DNA of 64,000 bases from Herbaspirillum seropedicae (lineage in GTDB: Bacteria > Pseudomonadota > Gammaproteobacteria > Burkholderiales > Burkholderiaceae_D), in the NCBI RefSeq assembly GCF_001040945.1, contig NZ_CP011930.1:1178001-1242000 (forward strand), in the 5' to 3' direction. Position numbers and translations under genes: made by a program. Below, one piece after another: positions 27,501-39,500 of this stretch; position 1 is the first letter of the stretch, and each line of letters begins with the position of its first letter. The notes under the pieces are model-generated. The model was given only the letters and a program-made list of their open reading frames with translations. It was not told the DNA's origin and made no database searches.

Positions 27501-30174
27501 TCGACTGGAATCCGGGTGTTGAAAGATCAATATCGAGAGGGCGGCGCGACGTCGTTTTGGCTTCCAAATAATAAGGACTTTCTGCTACCTCACTAAAATT
27601 GTCAGCGATGTCGATCTGTTGTACCCGAACTCGGCCCTCTGCATCCGCCGGGAATCCATGTTCCTCACCAAAGCCTCCCTTTTGCTTTTGTCGATGGGAA
27701 CGCGTACCGTCTTCTAATACGGGCTCGGCTTGCAACTGCAGAGCGGTGAGATCGCTAGAATACCAAGAGCCCCAGCGAGGCCAGTAATCGTTAGAACCTT
27801 CCCGAAGAAACCACTCATCGCTACCCTGTGTGCGTGAAATGCGATAATTCTCGCCCAGCGGGGCCCAAACATACCAGGTCTCGGTTGGCGTTTTCATGCT
27901 GTAAACACTGCGGGATGTATCTAGTACGGACTTTCCGGTGAACGAAAAGTCGTTGCTGAAACTGTGCTGGAGGGCTTGGCTTTCGCTTAACGATAATAAT
28001 GTATAAACGCCGTTGGCGGAGCTTTCACTGCCATCGGATTTCTTGAGTCCTGTTACCTTCTCGCTGATCACGAACGGCATGCTCCACGACCCGTCCTCAA
28101 TGGAGGCGACGGTGCTGCCCAATGTCTGGCCAAGGTTATCGGCGGTCCGGAAGATGAGGCGCGCTCCTTTTTCAGCCGTGCCTTTCAACAAGGGAGTGGG
28201 AGTGTCGACGAGTTCTGCTTGCACGGATGGCCGCTCGGCAACCGTGTCAAGAGTGAATGCCAAGGTGCTGGTGGATTCTTTACCGCTTTTATCCATCACC
28301 TTTACCATCAGGTTTTTTTCACCATCTCCTGTGAGGATGACATGACTTTCGCTCTCGGTGGATTGCTTGCTCCAAGTCTTCCCCTGGTCTGAACTCCACT
28401 GCCAGCTTGCGTCCGAAGGAATGCCGGAAATCCTGACCTTGCCATCGTTGGTGACCTTGTCTGATCGATCAATGCCGCTGTCCTCTACCAGCTCGAGCCT
28501 GGCGGCCCCTGCGGGAATCACATCCTGTTTGGGCGGTTCGTCTTTGGAACCGGCAGGTTGCGCTTCAGCCGCCAGGTAATACTCGTCGATGTCCAAATTC
28601 GCTCCCCACCTATCCTCTGTTGTGAAGTTCCCCCTCACGCTCACGTACATCGCAATATCGCCTCCCTTGCCACTGGTGCTCTTGAACTTGATGTTTTCGA
28701 TGATTTCTTCTGCTTCGGCTTTGGAGAAATATTTGCGGCCGGTCTCAAGATCATTTTTGGTGAGCCGGAGCTGTCCGTCATAGAAACCTTTGTTATAGCT
28801 ATAGTTAACCCAAGATACGGAGCCTATCGTTTTTCCGTTGACGGGGGCGATATCCTGATTCCTCGACCATTCACCATCCAGGACGATCTGGTCGCCTGGC
28901 AAATCCTGGGAACGACCACGAAACGAGACCCAGATTTCATCAATCGCGTGGTGATCGGCATTGGAAGGAAAGCTGACATCAGGAGCAAAGGCCACCCCGT
29001 TTCGTAGCATGGCGGAGGTAACTTTTGTGGATCGGCCAACTCCGTCATCGTTGCCGTTCATGTCAATCTGGATGGGAGCAGTAGTTTTTACGTAGAGGTG
29101 GGCTGATCCATTTTGATTGATGTTTCCAGCAATATCCTCTTGCGTGATGTCGAATATCACCCGGCTCACATCCTCAAATCCGGTGTCCTCAAGTAGTACC
29201 TTATCGAGTTTCTTCAGATGTGAACGCTCAGTCTCGCTCTTTAACTCCTCCAAAGCCAACTGTTTGGCCGAGATGTCAACGGCGCTCCATGATTGTTGGC
29301 CGTACCTCGGCGATGACTGTCCAGGATAGGCACTATCAGCCCGGTACCACTCTTCTGTTCCACTCAGCTTCGAGATTCGGTAGCTGCCATCGACGTTATG
29401 CCAGAGATACCAGGTTTCTGAATCGTTGGTCATCTTGAACGTCGTCCTGGACGTATCGAGAAGGGATTTTCCTTCCGGGGCAAAGTCCTTGCTGAATTGA
29501 TTGACCAAGCCTTCCGCCTCCTCGCTCGAGAGCACGGTATAGGTGCCGTTGGCAGATCCGGCGCTGCCATCTACCCTCTCGAGGCCGCTGATCTTGATGG
29601 TGCCTGGCAGTGGCAAGGACCAGCTCCCATCATCAGAGGAAGCCTTGACAGTGCCTAGTATTTTGGAATTGTAATCAGATCGCACCGTGATCATTGACCC
29701 CTTTTCAGCGTTGCCATTTAGTCCGATATATCCACTTTCAGAGGCGTTGCTTGGGCGCGCATATACAGGCGTGATAAAAGTGTCCAGCACAAAATTAATC
29801 TGGCTGGTCGATTCCACCCCCTCCTTGCTCGTGGTCTTGACCAGCAGCGACTTCGCCCCGTCACCCGACAGTTCAACCACTCCGCTGCTCTCACGCGAAG
29901 CATTGCTCCAGTTGGCGCCGTTGTCCGTGCTCCATTGCCAGGTCGCACCCTCCTCAATGCCGCTGACTCTGACCCGACCATCATTGGTGATCTTGTCGGT
30001 TTGGGAAATGCCGTTGTCCAGCACCAGTTCCAGCACCGCCATGGAGGGTGGGGATGCGTTTCCAGCCGCATCGCTGTTCACGCCAGCACCAGCGGCTGAT
30101 GCCGCCGTCGTGGTCGCTTCCTGCAGGCTGCGCTGGCTACGGTTGGTGTTATCGCCGACGATAGAATTCGTCAT
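24526..30174 (-). CDS. Large type I secreted Ig-like repeat protein (paralogue of the adjacent giant adhesin)
   Basis: 1,882 residues, no signal peptide. After a 40-residue Ala/Ser/Thr-rich start come Ig-like domains with LELVLDNGISQTDKITNDGR and ATWQWSTDNGANW (about 45-140), repeated near 555-650. Each is followed by an Ig-like domain carrying a ~100-residue insert with ETWY.W...YRIS..G..EW (about 205-300 and 720-810). Residues about 870-1,330 are two larger beta domains containing SGSGLD.A.DRLLLDEGISL-type strands. The last 600 residues parallel the C-terminus of the giant neighbour, ending in an RTX-like GGHGNDNFLLG (about 1,760), GGDDTLTLGAFG and a hydrophobic tail, a type I secretion signal. 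It lacks the BapA-type prefix and plug of the neighbour, so it may be released rather than cell-bound. AAGGAG (30183-30188, read on minus) is 8 bp from ATG. Base composition is clearly less GC-rich than in flanking genes. Confidence 0.85.
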   Translation of the reverse strand: MTNSIVGDNTNRSQRSLQEATTTAASAAGAGVNSDAAGNASPPSMAVLELVLDNGISQTDKITNDGRVRVSGIEEGATWQWSTDNGANWSNASRESSGVVELSGDGAKSLLVKTTSKEGVESTSQINFVLDTFITPVYARPSNASESGYIGLNGNAEKGSMITVRSDYNSKILGTVKASSDDGSWSLPLPGTIKISGLERVDGSAGSANGTYTVLSSEEAEGLVNQFSKDFAPEGKSLLDTSRTTFKMTNDSETWYLWHNVDGSYRISKLSGTEEWYRADSAYPGQSSPRYGQQSWSAVDISAKQLALEELKSETERSHLKKLDKVLLEDTGFEDVSRVIFDITQEDIAGNINQNGSAHLYVKTTAPIQIDMNGNDDGVGRSTKVTSAMLRNGVAFAPDVSFPSNADHHAIDEIWVSFRGRSQDLPGDQIVLDGEWSRNQDIAPVNGKTIGSVSWVNYSYNKGFYDGQLRLTKNDLETGRKYFSKAEAEEIIENIKFKSTSGKGGDIAMYVSVRGNFTTEDRWGANLDIDEYYLAAEAQPAGSKDEPPKQDVIPAGAARLELVEDSGIDRSDKVTNDGKVRISGIPSDASWQWSSDQGKTWSKQSTESESHVILTGDGEKNLMVKVMDKSGKESTSTLAFTLDTVAERPSVQAELVDTPTPLLKGTAEKGARLIFRTADNLGQTLGSTVASIEDGSWSMPFVISEKVTGLKKSDGSESSANGVYTLLSLSESQALQHSFSNDFSFTGKSVLDTSRSVYSMKTPTETWYVWAPLGENYRISRTQGSDEWFLREGSNDYWPRWGSWYSSDLTALQLQAEPVLEDGTRSHRQKQKGGFGEEHGFPADAEGRVRVQQIDIADNFSEVAESPYYLEAKTTSRRPLDIDLSTPGFQSTVAHYATVSDLILGAAFVPDADKLFINTYSYPRALLFQFSGSGLDIAKDRLLLDEGISLDKDIAMRFGRTIGGVTGVDYSFDADSKTLTIEGYSSRVFPPELKELGAIIKAIKLQNPESQTGERTMTVKPTRSNEDGFSSWSTSLIVGNDSLALKADPYSSSTADHRVQMLTKTGLLETGVSLHQDILAPASNQIRALQVKLSGPGLSTEDKLRLDLGILVPPKLSATQIEADHGPLRYTYAAKEQTLSIDSASGKALTGAQVQAIVRLVKLVNPLGLDGERQAQFRLIDMDGEMGTPSTTRLLVDTQAPVLDLDFFTPGTQSLSEKTIGLGRANSDGYPEGLFSHRITAPMANDVARIKLQFSGKDAPLSFSEDVLALKNEDYWQPVAEIDLGKSNTVHGKYIGKLYDFNYTYDAATKELVFQKWLGESFLGTEVKALLESLHYKIGSKEPGTRSIDITLTDQAGNSSSATTRIKVDTTPAPAVKAELVAQNQMSYQVLNLGDILGQVHPHNLSKGESVNLPLPVGMDAQTFLAAVKGISAEWGGRGITGNPNTTFAEYKSYLVFDKPLTSGQSFGMAHQSGAYVKGNMFSFTATADGKGLVLTNKGGSYASNLDMYQFGGSEQSTNGNYDIGNIRILYQVDTGMSNLNPTVKVKFNASEASVGDIVSVRSGNSVASKTLTANDLASPEASVSLTLAESILGSDNYLYTEYKEASGNIASANEITAYADRPQSVVAPVLSDLNVASPNKGGVQALNDSTTQYASISDPGAPWAPGNYERGLLFGGKVGAEGSSDKYLITVKMGSKVLAFDTVNAGDFTLSSAANLIAPGLHEDLSFTATNITSGNNNGMTSTVTGLKLGHYWATQFLGDTRGGHGNDNFLLGATKNGLNTLIQTNGGDDTLTLGAFGKQGNFAATITDFTAGADKIAVFGKSIDLGNLQQFVKEVAPIQGGNGTKVVVDLDGAAAGNQTYTLHLQNVAYQPANTHTLFGI

Positions 30175-30538
30175 GATGAAGACTCCTTGATTGAGGTGAA
30201 TGTGCCTCTGACACCGGGCCAGAGATTCAATGCCATTGCCTGCGTGGTTCGCACCATGACCGCGTCATGTAGATCGACGCATCACAGAGGGGGCAGGAAG
30301 GGCGTGCTGCTGGAGGCTGCGTGACACGATGGCATGGCCACCGAGGTCAGGACTCGCTGCCGGGGGATTGATCCGCGTGTGACTTGGCCGGATCAACGCG
30401 TTCAATCCTAACTGCGGCCTCGTGTGCTGAACTCTTGTTGCATGAGAATGAATGCGGAATTTCGCAATTGGTTGAGATGCTCGCAAAGTGACTTCACTTT
30501 CCACTTTCTTTCTGCACGCCAGCGGATAAGCAAGCAGC
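30175..30538. other. Intergenic stretch between the two giant genes
   Basis: With the stem-loop this is a 424-bp gap, lower in GC than the coding sequence. It holds the ribosome-binding site of the 1,882-aa gene at its left end. Short leftward open frames exist but have no codon character. I found no convincing promoter, although one is likely here if the stem-loop limits read-through. Confidence 0.5.
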
Positions 30539-30585
30539 GATCTTTCCGGGCCGAAGCGCACTGCACTTCGATACCCGGAAAGATC
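30539..30585 (-). terminator. Long stem-loop downstream of the giant adhesin gene
   Basis: Perfect 12-bp inverted repeat GATCTTTCCGGG (30539-30550) / CCCGGAAAGATC (30574-30585), with a second small stem CGAAG/CTTCG inside. It starts 14 bp after the adhesin stop and is flanked by GCGGAT/ATCCGC. No U-tract follows on the minus strand, so it may be a partial terminator or RNA-stabilising hairpin between the two giant genes. Confidence 0.5.
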
Positions 30586-30598
30586 ATCCGCCTAAGCC

Positions 30599-33500
30599 TC
30601 AAACACCAAAGATCGTCTGCGTATTGGCCGCATTAAAGGCCACGTTCTGCAGCTGCAGCGTATAGCTCAAGCCACCCCGAACCCCATCCAGATCCACCGT
30701 CAAGGTCGTGCTGCGGCCATTGTCGCTGGCCGTGGCGCTGGCGAAGCTGCTGAGGTTGGCCGACGTGATGCTCTGCCCCCACACCTGCACCTTGTCCAGA
30801 CCCAGCTGGAAGTCGGTCACGGTGGCGGTGAGGTTGCTGCTCTTGCCGAAGGCGCCCAAGGTCAGCGTGCCGGCGCCGGCGCCGGTGGTGACGGTGAAGG
30901 GACTGGTGGTTTGGCTCGCCCCCAGCAGCATGCCGTCGTTGCCTTGGCCGCCGATGAGGTTGCCCATCCCCTGTCCCACCCAGTACCAGCCCAGCGAGGC
31001 ATCCTTGATCACCGAGGTCTGGCCGTTGTGGATGCTGCCTTCGGTCACGTTGGTCACCGTCGCCGTCAGGTCGCGGTACAGCCCCGGCGCGAGCAGGTTG
31101 GAGGCGGCCTGCAAAGTGAATTTGCTGGTGGCTGGATCGTCGGTGGTGCTGAGGGTGAAGGTGTCATAACCCAGCAGCTTGCCGCCCAGGCTCACGGTCA
31201 CCAGATACTTCTGCGGCCCCGTGAGCCCCGGCGTGTTCACGCTGCCGCTGAAGATCAGCCCCTTGTCATAAGTGCCTTCTGTCCCAACACGACCGGGGTC
31301 AGTGATGGAGGTGTAGGCGTCACCGCCCAGCAAGATCGCCTTGGCCGTGGACTCTTCCCCATACCCGGCCTTGACCTTCAGGTCGGTCAGCAAGGGCGTC
31401 TTGGCGTCGCCCGTGATGTTGACGGTGGTCGCCGTTGACTGCGAGGTGAGGCCCGTGGCCGAGGTGTACTTGCTGACGATGGCGTGATTGCCCGGCGCCA
31501 GGCTGTCGCTGATCTTCAGGTTCAGCGTTGCCGTGCCGGTGCCGCCCACGTCGGCGCTCTCCAGCGTCTTGCTGGCCAGCAGCTTGTTGCCCTCGTACAG
31601 ACCGATCACATCGCCCACCGCGACCCTGGCGCGGTCGTAGCTGACAGCAAAGGTCGGTGTGCTGTTGACATTGGCTGTGGTGGTTTGATAGAGCAGGCGG
31701 AGGTTGCCCATGTCATAGCCGCCGGTGAGATCCTTTGATTCGCCGTTGAAGCGAGTGAAGCGATAGATGTCGCTATCGAGCACCGCGAAGCCGCCGTTAT
31801 TGATGAAGCTCAGGGTATTGCCCGCAATGCTGAATTGCACCTGGTTGCCCTTGACCGAACTGTGCGACTGGTGCGCCATGCTGAACGAGCTGGTGAGGGT
31901 CGATGGGGCCGCGACGCTGGTGTAACTGCGATACCTGTCCTCAATGACGCTAGATGAACCGCTGATGCCGGGGCCGCCCCAATCACTGGAGATCGCCTTG
32001 AGCGCCGACAGGAAGCTCGTCGGCGTGAATTCCGCCGGCAAGGTCAGGGCCACGCTTTCGCCTTTCTTGAGATTACCTGTGTTGACATCGTTGCCCAGGT
32101 CGGTGTTGAGCGTGAGCATGCCGAAACTGATCTGGTTCCCTTCTTCGAGCTTGGTCATCGACAGCGTCGGCGGGGTACGGGTGTCGATGCTGAGGGTCGA
32201 TTGCACCAAGGCGCTGGCATTGCCCGCCTTGTCAACGAGGACGACATCGAAGCGCCGCGAGGTGGTATCGGTCGAGGTGGTCTTGAAGCGCAGCGCTTCC
32301 AGAATCGTCTTGGCTTCGATGCTGGTGATGGCCTCGCCGGACTCCTTGCTAAATTCGATCCGCTTACTGACGGAACCGGGCGAGCTCAATGCGTATTTCA
32401 ACCGGGAGACACCGCTGATGTCGATGTTGCCGCGTCCGGTTGCGCCCAAGGGGAGGGCGACCGCAGGCAACAAGCTGGCGGTACTCAAGAAGTCTTTGAG
32501 CAGCTCACTGGTCCGGCCGGTGTAATCCAGCCTGATCAGGTCGATGTCGGTTGCGGCTGCCACGGCGATGGGCTTGCCGAACAGTCCCGTTCCTGCGGCC
32601 ACGCTAGCCAGAACGGCAGACTTGGCCGAGCTGGTCTGGACGCCAGCGACGCCGGCGTCCAGGTCCAGCACCGGGGCTACGGTGTCGAGAATGATGCGGG
32701 CGGTCGAGACCGGACCCTTGCTGCCGTCAGTGCGGAATACCAGCAGTTCGGCCACACGCTCACCGTCTTTGGCGGCAGGGTTGGACAAGGCCAGTGATTC
32801 GACAATGGCCTGGATTTTTGTATCGTTCAGTCCGAGCCCGGTGGTGTCGACAATCCTGAGGGTGCGGGTATCCGCTGTGTATTCGTAGCCCAATCCAGTG
32901 ATGTTGCCGAGGACCTTGCCAATTTGATAGCGACTGTCGGCATTCAAGTTCAAGGACACATCCAGCTTGAGCTTGTCATTGACCACATCCAGTCCAGCGC
33001 CGGAGAGTTTGACCTCCAGACCTCGAACAGTGTTGTAGGGGGCGGCGATCTGGCTGTCGAAGGCCACGCCGTTGACCAGGCTGGCGGCTGACCGCAGATA
33101 ATTGGTGGAGTTGAACTGCGTCTCCGCCGTATTGGGGTCGAGGTCTAGCCACATGAAAGGGGAAGTGACGGATATGGTGGCGGTGGACGGCAGGCTTTCT
33201 CGCCCCGCCCCATCTACCAGGGTGATCGTCATTGTGCGCTCGCCTTCGGTGAAGCCGGGGTTATGCAGGCGGATGCTGCGAATAATCGCGTCTATGCGGG
33301 GGACAAAGACTTTATCCTCAATTTCCAGAGTTTTTGTCTGAGCATCGTAACGGAGTTCCAGATTTAGTGATTCTCCGAGTGAAACATTTTGGTCAGTAAA
33401 GGATTGATCGAGCGGTCGCTCCTCGTGCAACACCAGTCGGTCCCGAGCAACGTCCAGTCCATCTCCGCCAAAGGTCACTCTGATTATGCTGATGAAATTG

Positions 33501-36500
33501 CTGATGTTGTCGACGCTCTCGTTCGTAAGGTCAACATCAGTGTCGCGCGCTATAGTTACTCCTCCTCTTGCTAACAATTCTGCGTAGGACTTCACATGCA
33601 ACTGGCTTGTCTGGACGCCCTTAGTGTTGCGGTCCAGGTCAGCTGCGAGAGGAGCTATCGTAGTCTGCGACCGTCCCGTATTAATCAAACCTAGCCCGGT
33701 GCGATCAATCGTGACATTGCCCGCCACATCCGTCTGTTGTAGGTAATAGCGGAAGTCCGGGGAAGCATTGGCGTGTGCGCTGATGATCTCTACACCGCCC
33801 AGCAGTCGGCTGTTTGGCGATGACCCATTACCGAGCAATTGCTGAACTTGCAGCTGGTTCGCCGTTGCACTATTCGCGTGCCAGCTTGTCACCCGGTTTG
33901 CAGCTTGCGTGCCATAGTCGCCGTGAGCGATGGGCTGCTGGTACCACTCGTCGCTGCCGCTGTCGCGCGAGATGATGAATCCGCCGTTCAGCGGCGCCCA
34001 GATATACCAGGTCGCGCCGCCTCGCACCATGCGATAGACCTCTTTGCTGGTGTCGAGCAGAGGTCTTCCCTCGGTGGCGAAATCGCTGCTGAAACGGGGT
34101 AGCGCCTTGACTTCGTTGAGCGAGAGCAAGGTGTAGACGCCGTTGGCGTTGCTGTCCCGCCCATCGACCTGGCGCAGGCCGGTGATGCGCAAGATTCCCT
34201 TGATGTCAATTTTCCAGGTGCCATCGCTTGCAGCCGTCGTCGTTCCTAGTGTGAATGCGTCGTCGAGGTTCTTGCCGGTCGGGATGATCTTGAGCGAGAC
34301 GGAGGCATTGGGTTCGGCTCCGCTGCCGCTATAACGGAACGTATCGCTCCCTCCCTGGGGTGTGCGCTGTTGGGAAGGTGTTTGCACCGACAGATAGTTC
34401 ACCGTCGTATCCAACTTGAAAGTGAACGCGCCGACTTCGTCCAGCCCCCCCCTGTTGTTGCTTACCTTGACGGTTTCCGTCACATTGCCCACCTGATCGG
34501 TGACTTTGACCTTGAAGGTTTTGTCGCCGTCGCCGGTCACGTCAATCGTGGCGCTGCTGTCGCTGCGTTCGGTGCTCCATGTCACGCCATTGTCGGCGCT
34601 CCATTGCCAGGTCGCGCCAGCCTCGATGCCTTCGACCCTGATCTTGCCATTCTTGGTGATCTTGTCGCTGGAGTCGCGGCCAGTGTCCTCCTCCAAGGAC
34701 ACGGTAGGAGCCGCCGGCTTGGTGGCGTCGAGCGTGAATGTCAGCGTGTCGCTTAGGCTTTCATTGCCTGCCAAATCGATCTGGCGCACCTGGACGGTCT
34801 TCTCGCCATCGCTGGTGTCTGGCAGGGAGAAGGCGTTGCCGGTGATGTCGGTCCAGTCGCCTCTGCCGACCTTGAATTGGCGAACCGGAGCGCTTGCATC
34901 CAGGCCGCTGTCGATGGTGATGACGGTGTTCTTGCTGTATTTCACGCCGTTTATGGTCTTGAAGCCAGCGTTGGAGAACACGGCCTTGGTCGGATTGGTC
35001 TTGTCCAGCGTGAAATTGAGCGCGTCGGCTTCGACAAACACGCCGCTGTTGTTGGTCACCTTGACCTTCTCTGTCGTATTGCCGGCTCGGTCGGTGACCT
35101 TGACCTTGAAGGTCTTTTCGCCGTCACCTGTCAAGGCAATCGTGGCGCTGGTGTCGCTGCTGCTGGTGCTCCAGTTCCGGCCGTTGTCGATGGTCCATTG
35201 CCAGGTCGCCCCGGCCTCAATGCCTTCGACCTTGACGTTGCCAATGTTGGTGGTCTTGTCGTGGGGGCCGCTGCCAGTGTCATCCTCCAAGGTCACGGTG
35301 GGAAGGGCTGGCGGTACGAGGTCGATGCTGAGATTGCGCGTCAGTACAGCCGAGTGCACATTACGCGCTGCATGGACAGATTCCACGCGCAGGTCGGGGT
35401 TGACTTGGATAGCGCTCTTTCCATCCCGCAAGGCGGTCTTGTCATCGGTGGTGAGGGTGTAGCTCCAGTCCACCCGGCTGACGCGGGCGTCGCTGGAAGA
35501 CTGCACGGTAGCGTTGACGCTTCTGCCGTTGGCAAATTGCAGGGTGACCGTGCTGCCTTTGCCCGTGGTGCCGCTGAGGGTGAGGGTGCCGTCGTATTCG
35601 TTCTTGTTGATCGTGTCGTCCCCCGCGACGACATTGAGCGTGGGCGCGATCGCGATGCTCAAGACGAGGTCATCGATCTTCTTGAGGGTGTTGCTCTGGC
35701 TGCCGTCATCCTCCAGCGCGGCCAGCGCCTGCCTGATCGCAGCGATATTGCCGGAGGTGGCGCCAGCGATGCCCAGGTGGGTGATGTCGTTCTCGGTGAG
35801 GATGTTTGCACCCGTGTCTGTGCCTTTGACGGTGTGGGCGATCTTTTGCACCACGCCGATGTAAGTTTCAATCTCTGCCGGCGTATCGACATCGGCAGCG
35901 TGGCGGCTATCGATGATGGAGTTCAGTAGACTCACCGCATTGGTCACGACTGCCGGTCTTGTGCTGTCCAGGCCGGTCAGCCCGGTCAGATTCACGCCAA
36001 TGGCCTCGAAGTCGCTCTGCTTGGCCAGGTTGGTCTCGGTGGTATTGTCGGGCGTGCCATCGGCTTGTGCCAGCACCTTGCCGTAGCTGGCAATGAGCCC
36101 GCGCAGCTTGGCCGGCGTATTTACCGCTTTCTCGTTCGGCGTACCCGTCGGTGTGCCGATCACGTTGGCGGTGGCCAGCGCGGCGTTGACGGCGTTGCGG
36201 TCCCCGGTGGGGGTGCTGCCGGAGAAGCTGTCGATGCCGATGCGCTCGTAGTCCACTACCGCCGGGGCGTCGCCGGTGTTGGTGTCGGCGTAGCGGATGA
36301 TCTTGTCGATGGCGGCGATGGCCTCCCAGGCGATTTGCTGGACCGCGCTCATCATGTTGACGTCAGCCGGGCTCTTGGCCTGGAGGGCGCTGAGGATCGC
36401 GGCCTTTTTCGAGGCGGTGGGAGAGCCCAGGGCCAGTAGGGTGTACTCGGCATCGGCCAACTCCGCCCCGCTGACGACGGCGTCGCCAGCGTCTTGCGCG

Positions 36501-39500
36501 GCGAGGTTGACGAGCTTGCCGGCCAGCGTTGCCAGAGCAGCCAGCTGGACCGGGGTGGCGATTGCCTCTGGATTGGCGGCGCGGTCCACCAGATCGTTGA
36601 GCAGGCGCAGCTTGGTCGCTGCGTGGGGACGGGTGGCGTCCGCCTGCAATTGGGTCACGAGGTCGGTCGCTAGGCCGACGTTCTTGTAGTCGTCGGCGGA
36701 TGGTAGCTTGGACGCCTCCGATGTATCGGATACGCCATTGGCCATGACCAGCAGCTTGTTGTAGCTGTCCACAATGGTCTGTATCTTTAGGCGGGTATCG
36801 GCCTTTGTGTCATCGATGGCTCTGGTGGCCAGGCTGGAGAGCAGGGCAGTCAGGCCTTGCGGCTTGCTGTCCACGCCGCTCACGCCGATGTCGCGGAAGT
36901 CTTGCAGCGTGGGGACCTCGGTGCCGCCGGCGGGCGGGACGATGTCATCGGTGCGGTTCTTGGCAAAGAGGCTGATCTTGTCCAGAGCCCGCTGGGCCTT
37001 CAGGCCGATGGTCTTGAGCTTTTCCAGCGTGTTGACCTGATCCTTATCGCGCGAGGGCAGCAGGAAGAGCAGCGCTTCGGCGGCGTTGTCGTTGAGGAGG
37101 GTGGTGGTGGTCGGGGTGACCTCCAGTTCCTTCACGCCGAGCTGGTGCCAGTCGGCCAGCGAGATGCTGATGGGAGCCGGCGGCGGGGGGACGTCGGCAT
37201 CGGCTTGCTGCATGACGCGGGTGACGATCTTGTCCAGATTGAGCGCTGCCAATTTTTCCTGGGTGGAGACGCTCTCGAAGTTGGTCCGTGCATCCAGGGC
37301 GTCGTTGAGCAGCTTGATGTGATCTGCCTGGTCGGCCACCGTCAGGCGCAGGGCGGTCAGCTCGGTGTGGGTGAGTGGCGCGCCGGGCTTGGGCGAGCCG
37401 TCGGTGGTGACCTCGCTGGCGGTGGGACGGCTGGCGTCAGTCACGACGCCGCTGCCGCTGGCCAGATTGCGCAACTTGGCGGCGGCGGTGGCGATGACTT
37501 GCAGCTTCGCCAGGTCCAGCGCGGCCAGGCTGCCCTCGGGGTAATTCTTCAGGGTGCTGTTGATCAGCTCCAGCGTCGAGGGGGTGGCTGGGCCGGCATC
37601 GGGCAGGATGTGCTTGACGGCCAGTTTTTCCAGTTGGGCCTGGGTGGGCGGGTTCTCGGGGCCGGCGCTGCTGCTGGTGCGGGCGGCATGGGCGGCGACC
37701 TTGTTGGCGATGTCCACCAGTTGCACGATCAGCGCGGGGGTGTTGACGGTGCTCTTGTCATTCGGCTGGGCGTCGATGGACGAGGAGATCAGGGCCAGGC
37801 TGGCCTGGGCCTGCTGGATGGCGCGGGCGTCCAGTCCAAGCTGGGCGGGGTTGATCAGCTTGGCTTCGGGGATGCCGATGGCCAGCAGTTCGTCGCGGGT
37901 GATGGGGTTGGCGCCCAGGTTGCCTGCGACGCCATCGGCGGCATCGAGGATGTGCTTGTAGGCGTTGACGATCTTTTGCAGTTCGGACTGGCTGCTGACA
38001 TTGCCGGTCTTGCCCGCCACGCCCAGCGCCCGGACGGCGGCGTTGATGCTGGAGCGGTTGCCCTCGTTGACGCCGTTGACGCCGGTGCCTTCGTAGTTGC
38101 GCACGGTGGGCACCAGCACTTCACCCAGGCGACCCAGGTTGGCGTCGTCGTTGGGGGTGTTGGTGGCGTAGTTGCGGATGATCTTGATGTCGCGCGGCAG
38201 GGCGTCGATGACGTTTTGTAGTTTGGCGCTGCTGTTGATCCTGTCCACTGTCGAGACACGGATGAGGTCATTGGCGGACGTCAGCTTGTCAGCGGTCAGG
38301 CCTGTCACACCCAGGTTCTGATAGTCGGTCAGGGTCAACAATGTGGCCTCAGCCGTATTCTTGCCGATGGCCTTGATGAACTTGTCGGCAGAAGCGCTGA
38401 TCGTGTTGATTTTGGCGGGCGTGTCCACCTTGTCATTGGAGACGGCGTCAATGGCGGTGGCCAGCAGGCTCAACTGGTTGGGATTGGTGTTGGACGTGAC
38501 CGATACGCCTATCCTTTCCAGTTCCGCCAGGCTCGGTACCTTGTCGGTGCCGACGGGGTCGGTGCTTAGGCGACTGCCATCGGCGAGGGCCAGGATCTTC
38601 AGGTAGGCATCGACGATGCCCTTGATCTCGGGCTGGGTGCCGGCCTGCATCTTGCCCACCTTGTCGGTGGCCAGGGCTGCGTTGACGGCGGCGAGGTTGT
38701 TGGTGTTCACACCCGGCACGCCGATGGCCTGGTAGTCCTCGGCGCCAGGAACGCCCTTGGCCGCGCCGGTGTTGTCGCCGGCATAGGTTTCGATTTTGGC
38801 CAGGGATTCCACGGCCTTGTTGACCAGGGTCTTCAGATTGGCGATGGATTTGAGATTTTGCCCATCCGTCCCGCTGGTGGCGACGGCGGCGAGGATGGCG
38901 ACTTGCTGGGGTGCGGTCTTGAGGCTGATGTCCACGCCCAGGATACTGAAGTCGTCGGCGGTGGGCGGGAGCGCACCGGCCTCATTGGCGGCGCTGGCCA
39001 TGAGCTTGTTGGCGCTGTTGATCAGGTTTTGCAGCAGGTCGAACGTGTTCACGCCGGTCCATCCCTTGTTGTCGATCGCATTGTTGATCAGTGCAAGGGC
39101 GGAACCCTGCGGACCGCTAGCGACGGCGCGGCCGAGGTCCAGGCCCAGGGCCTGGTAATTGGCCAGGGTGGGCAGATCGGCGACGAGGGTGTCGTTGGCG
39201 CTGTTGGCCATCTGCTTGATCTTGACGACGACATCGGCGGAGGCTTGCAAGTCGGCGTGTTTCTGCACCTTGGTTGTGTCGAGCTTGACCACGACGCTGT
39301 CGAGCAGGACCTTGTTCTCGGCAGTGACGCCGGTTACGCCGATGTGGCTGTAGTCCGTCGCGCTGGGGACTTTGCTGATGGTGACGCCGTTGTCGGTCTT
39401 CCAGGCCAGGATCTTGTCGTAGGCGTCGATGATGGTCTTGAGCCTGTTGGGGGTATTGGCGAGCGCTTCATCGATGGTGGTGCTGGCCAGGGCGGAATTG

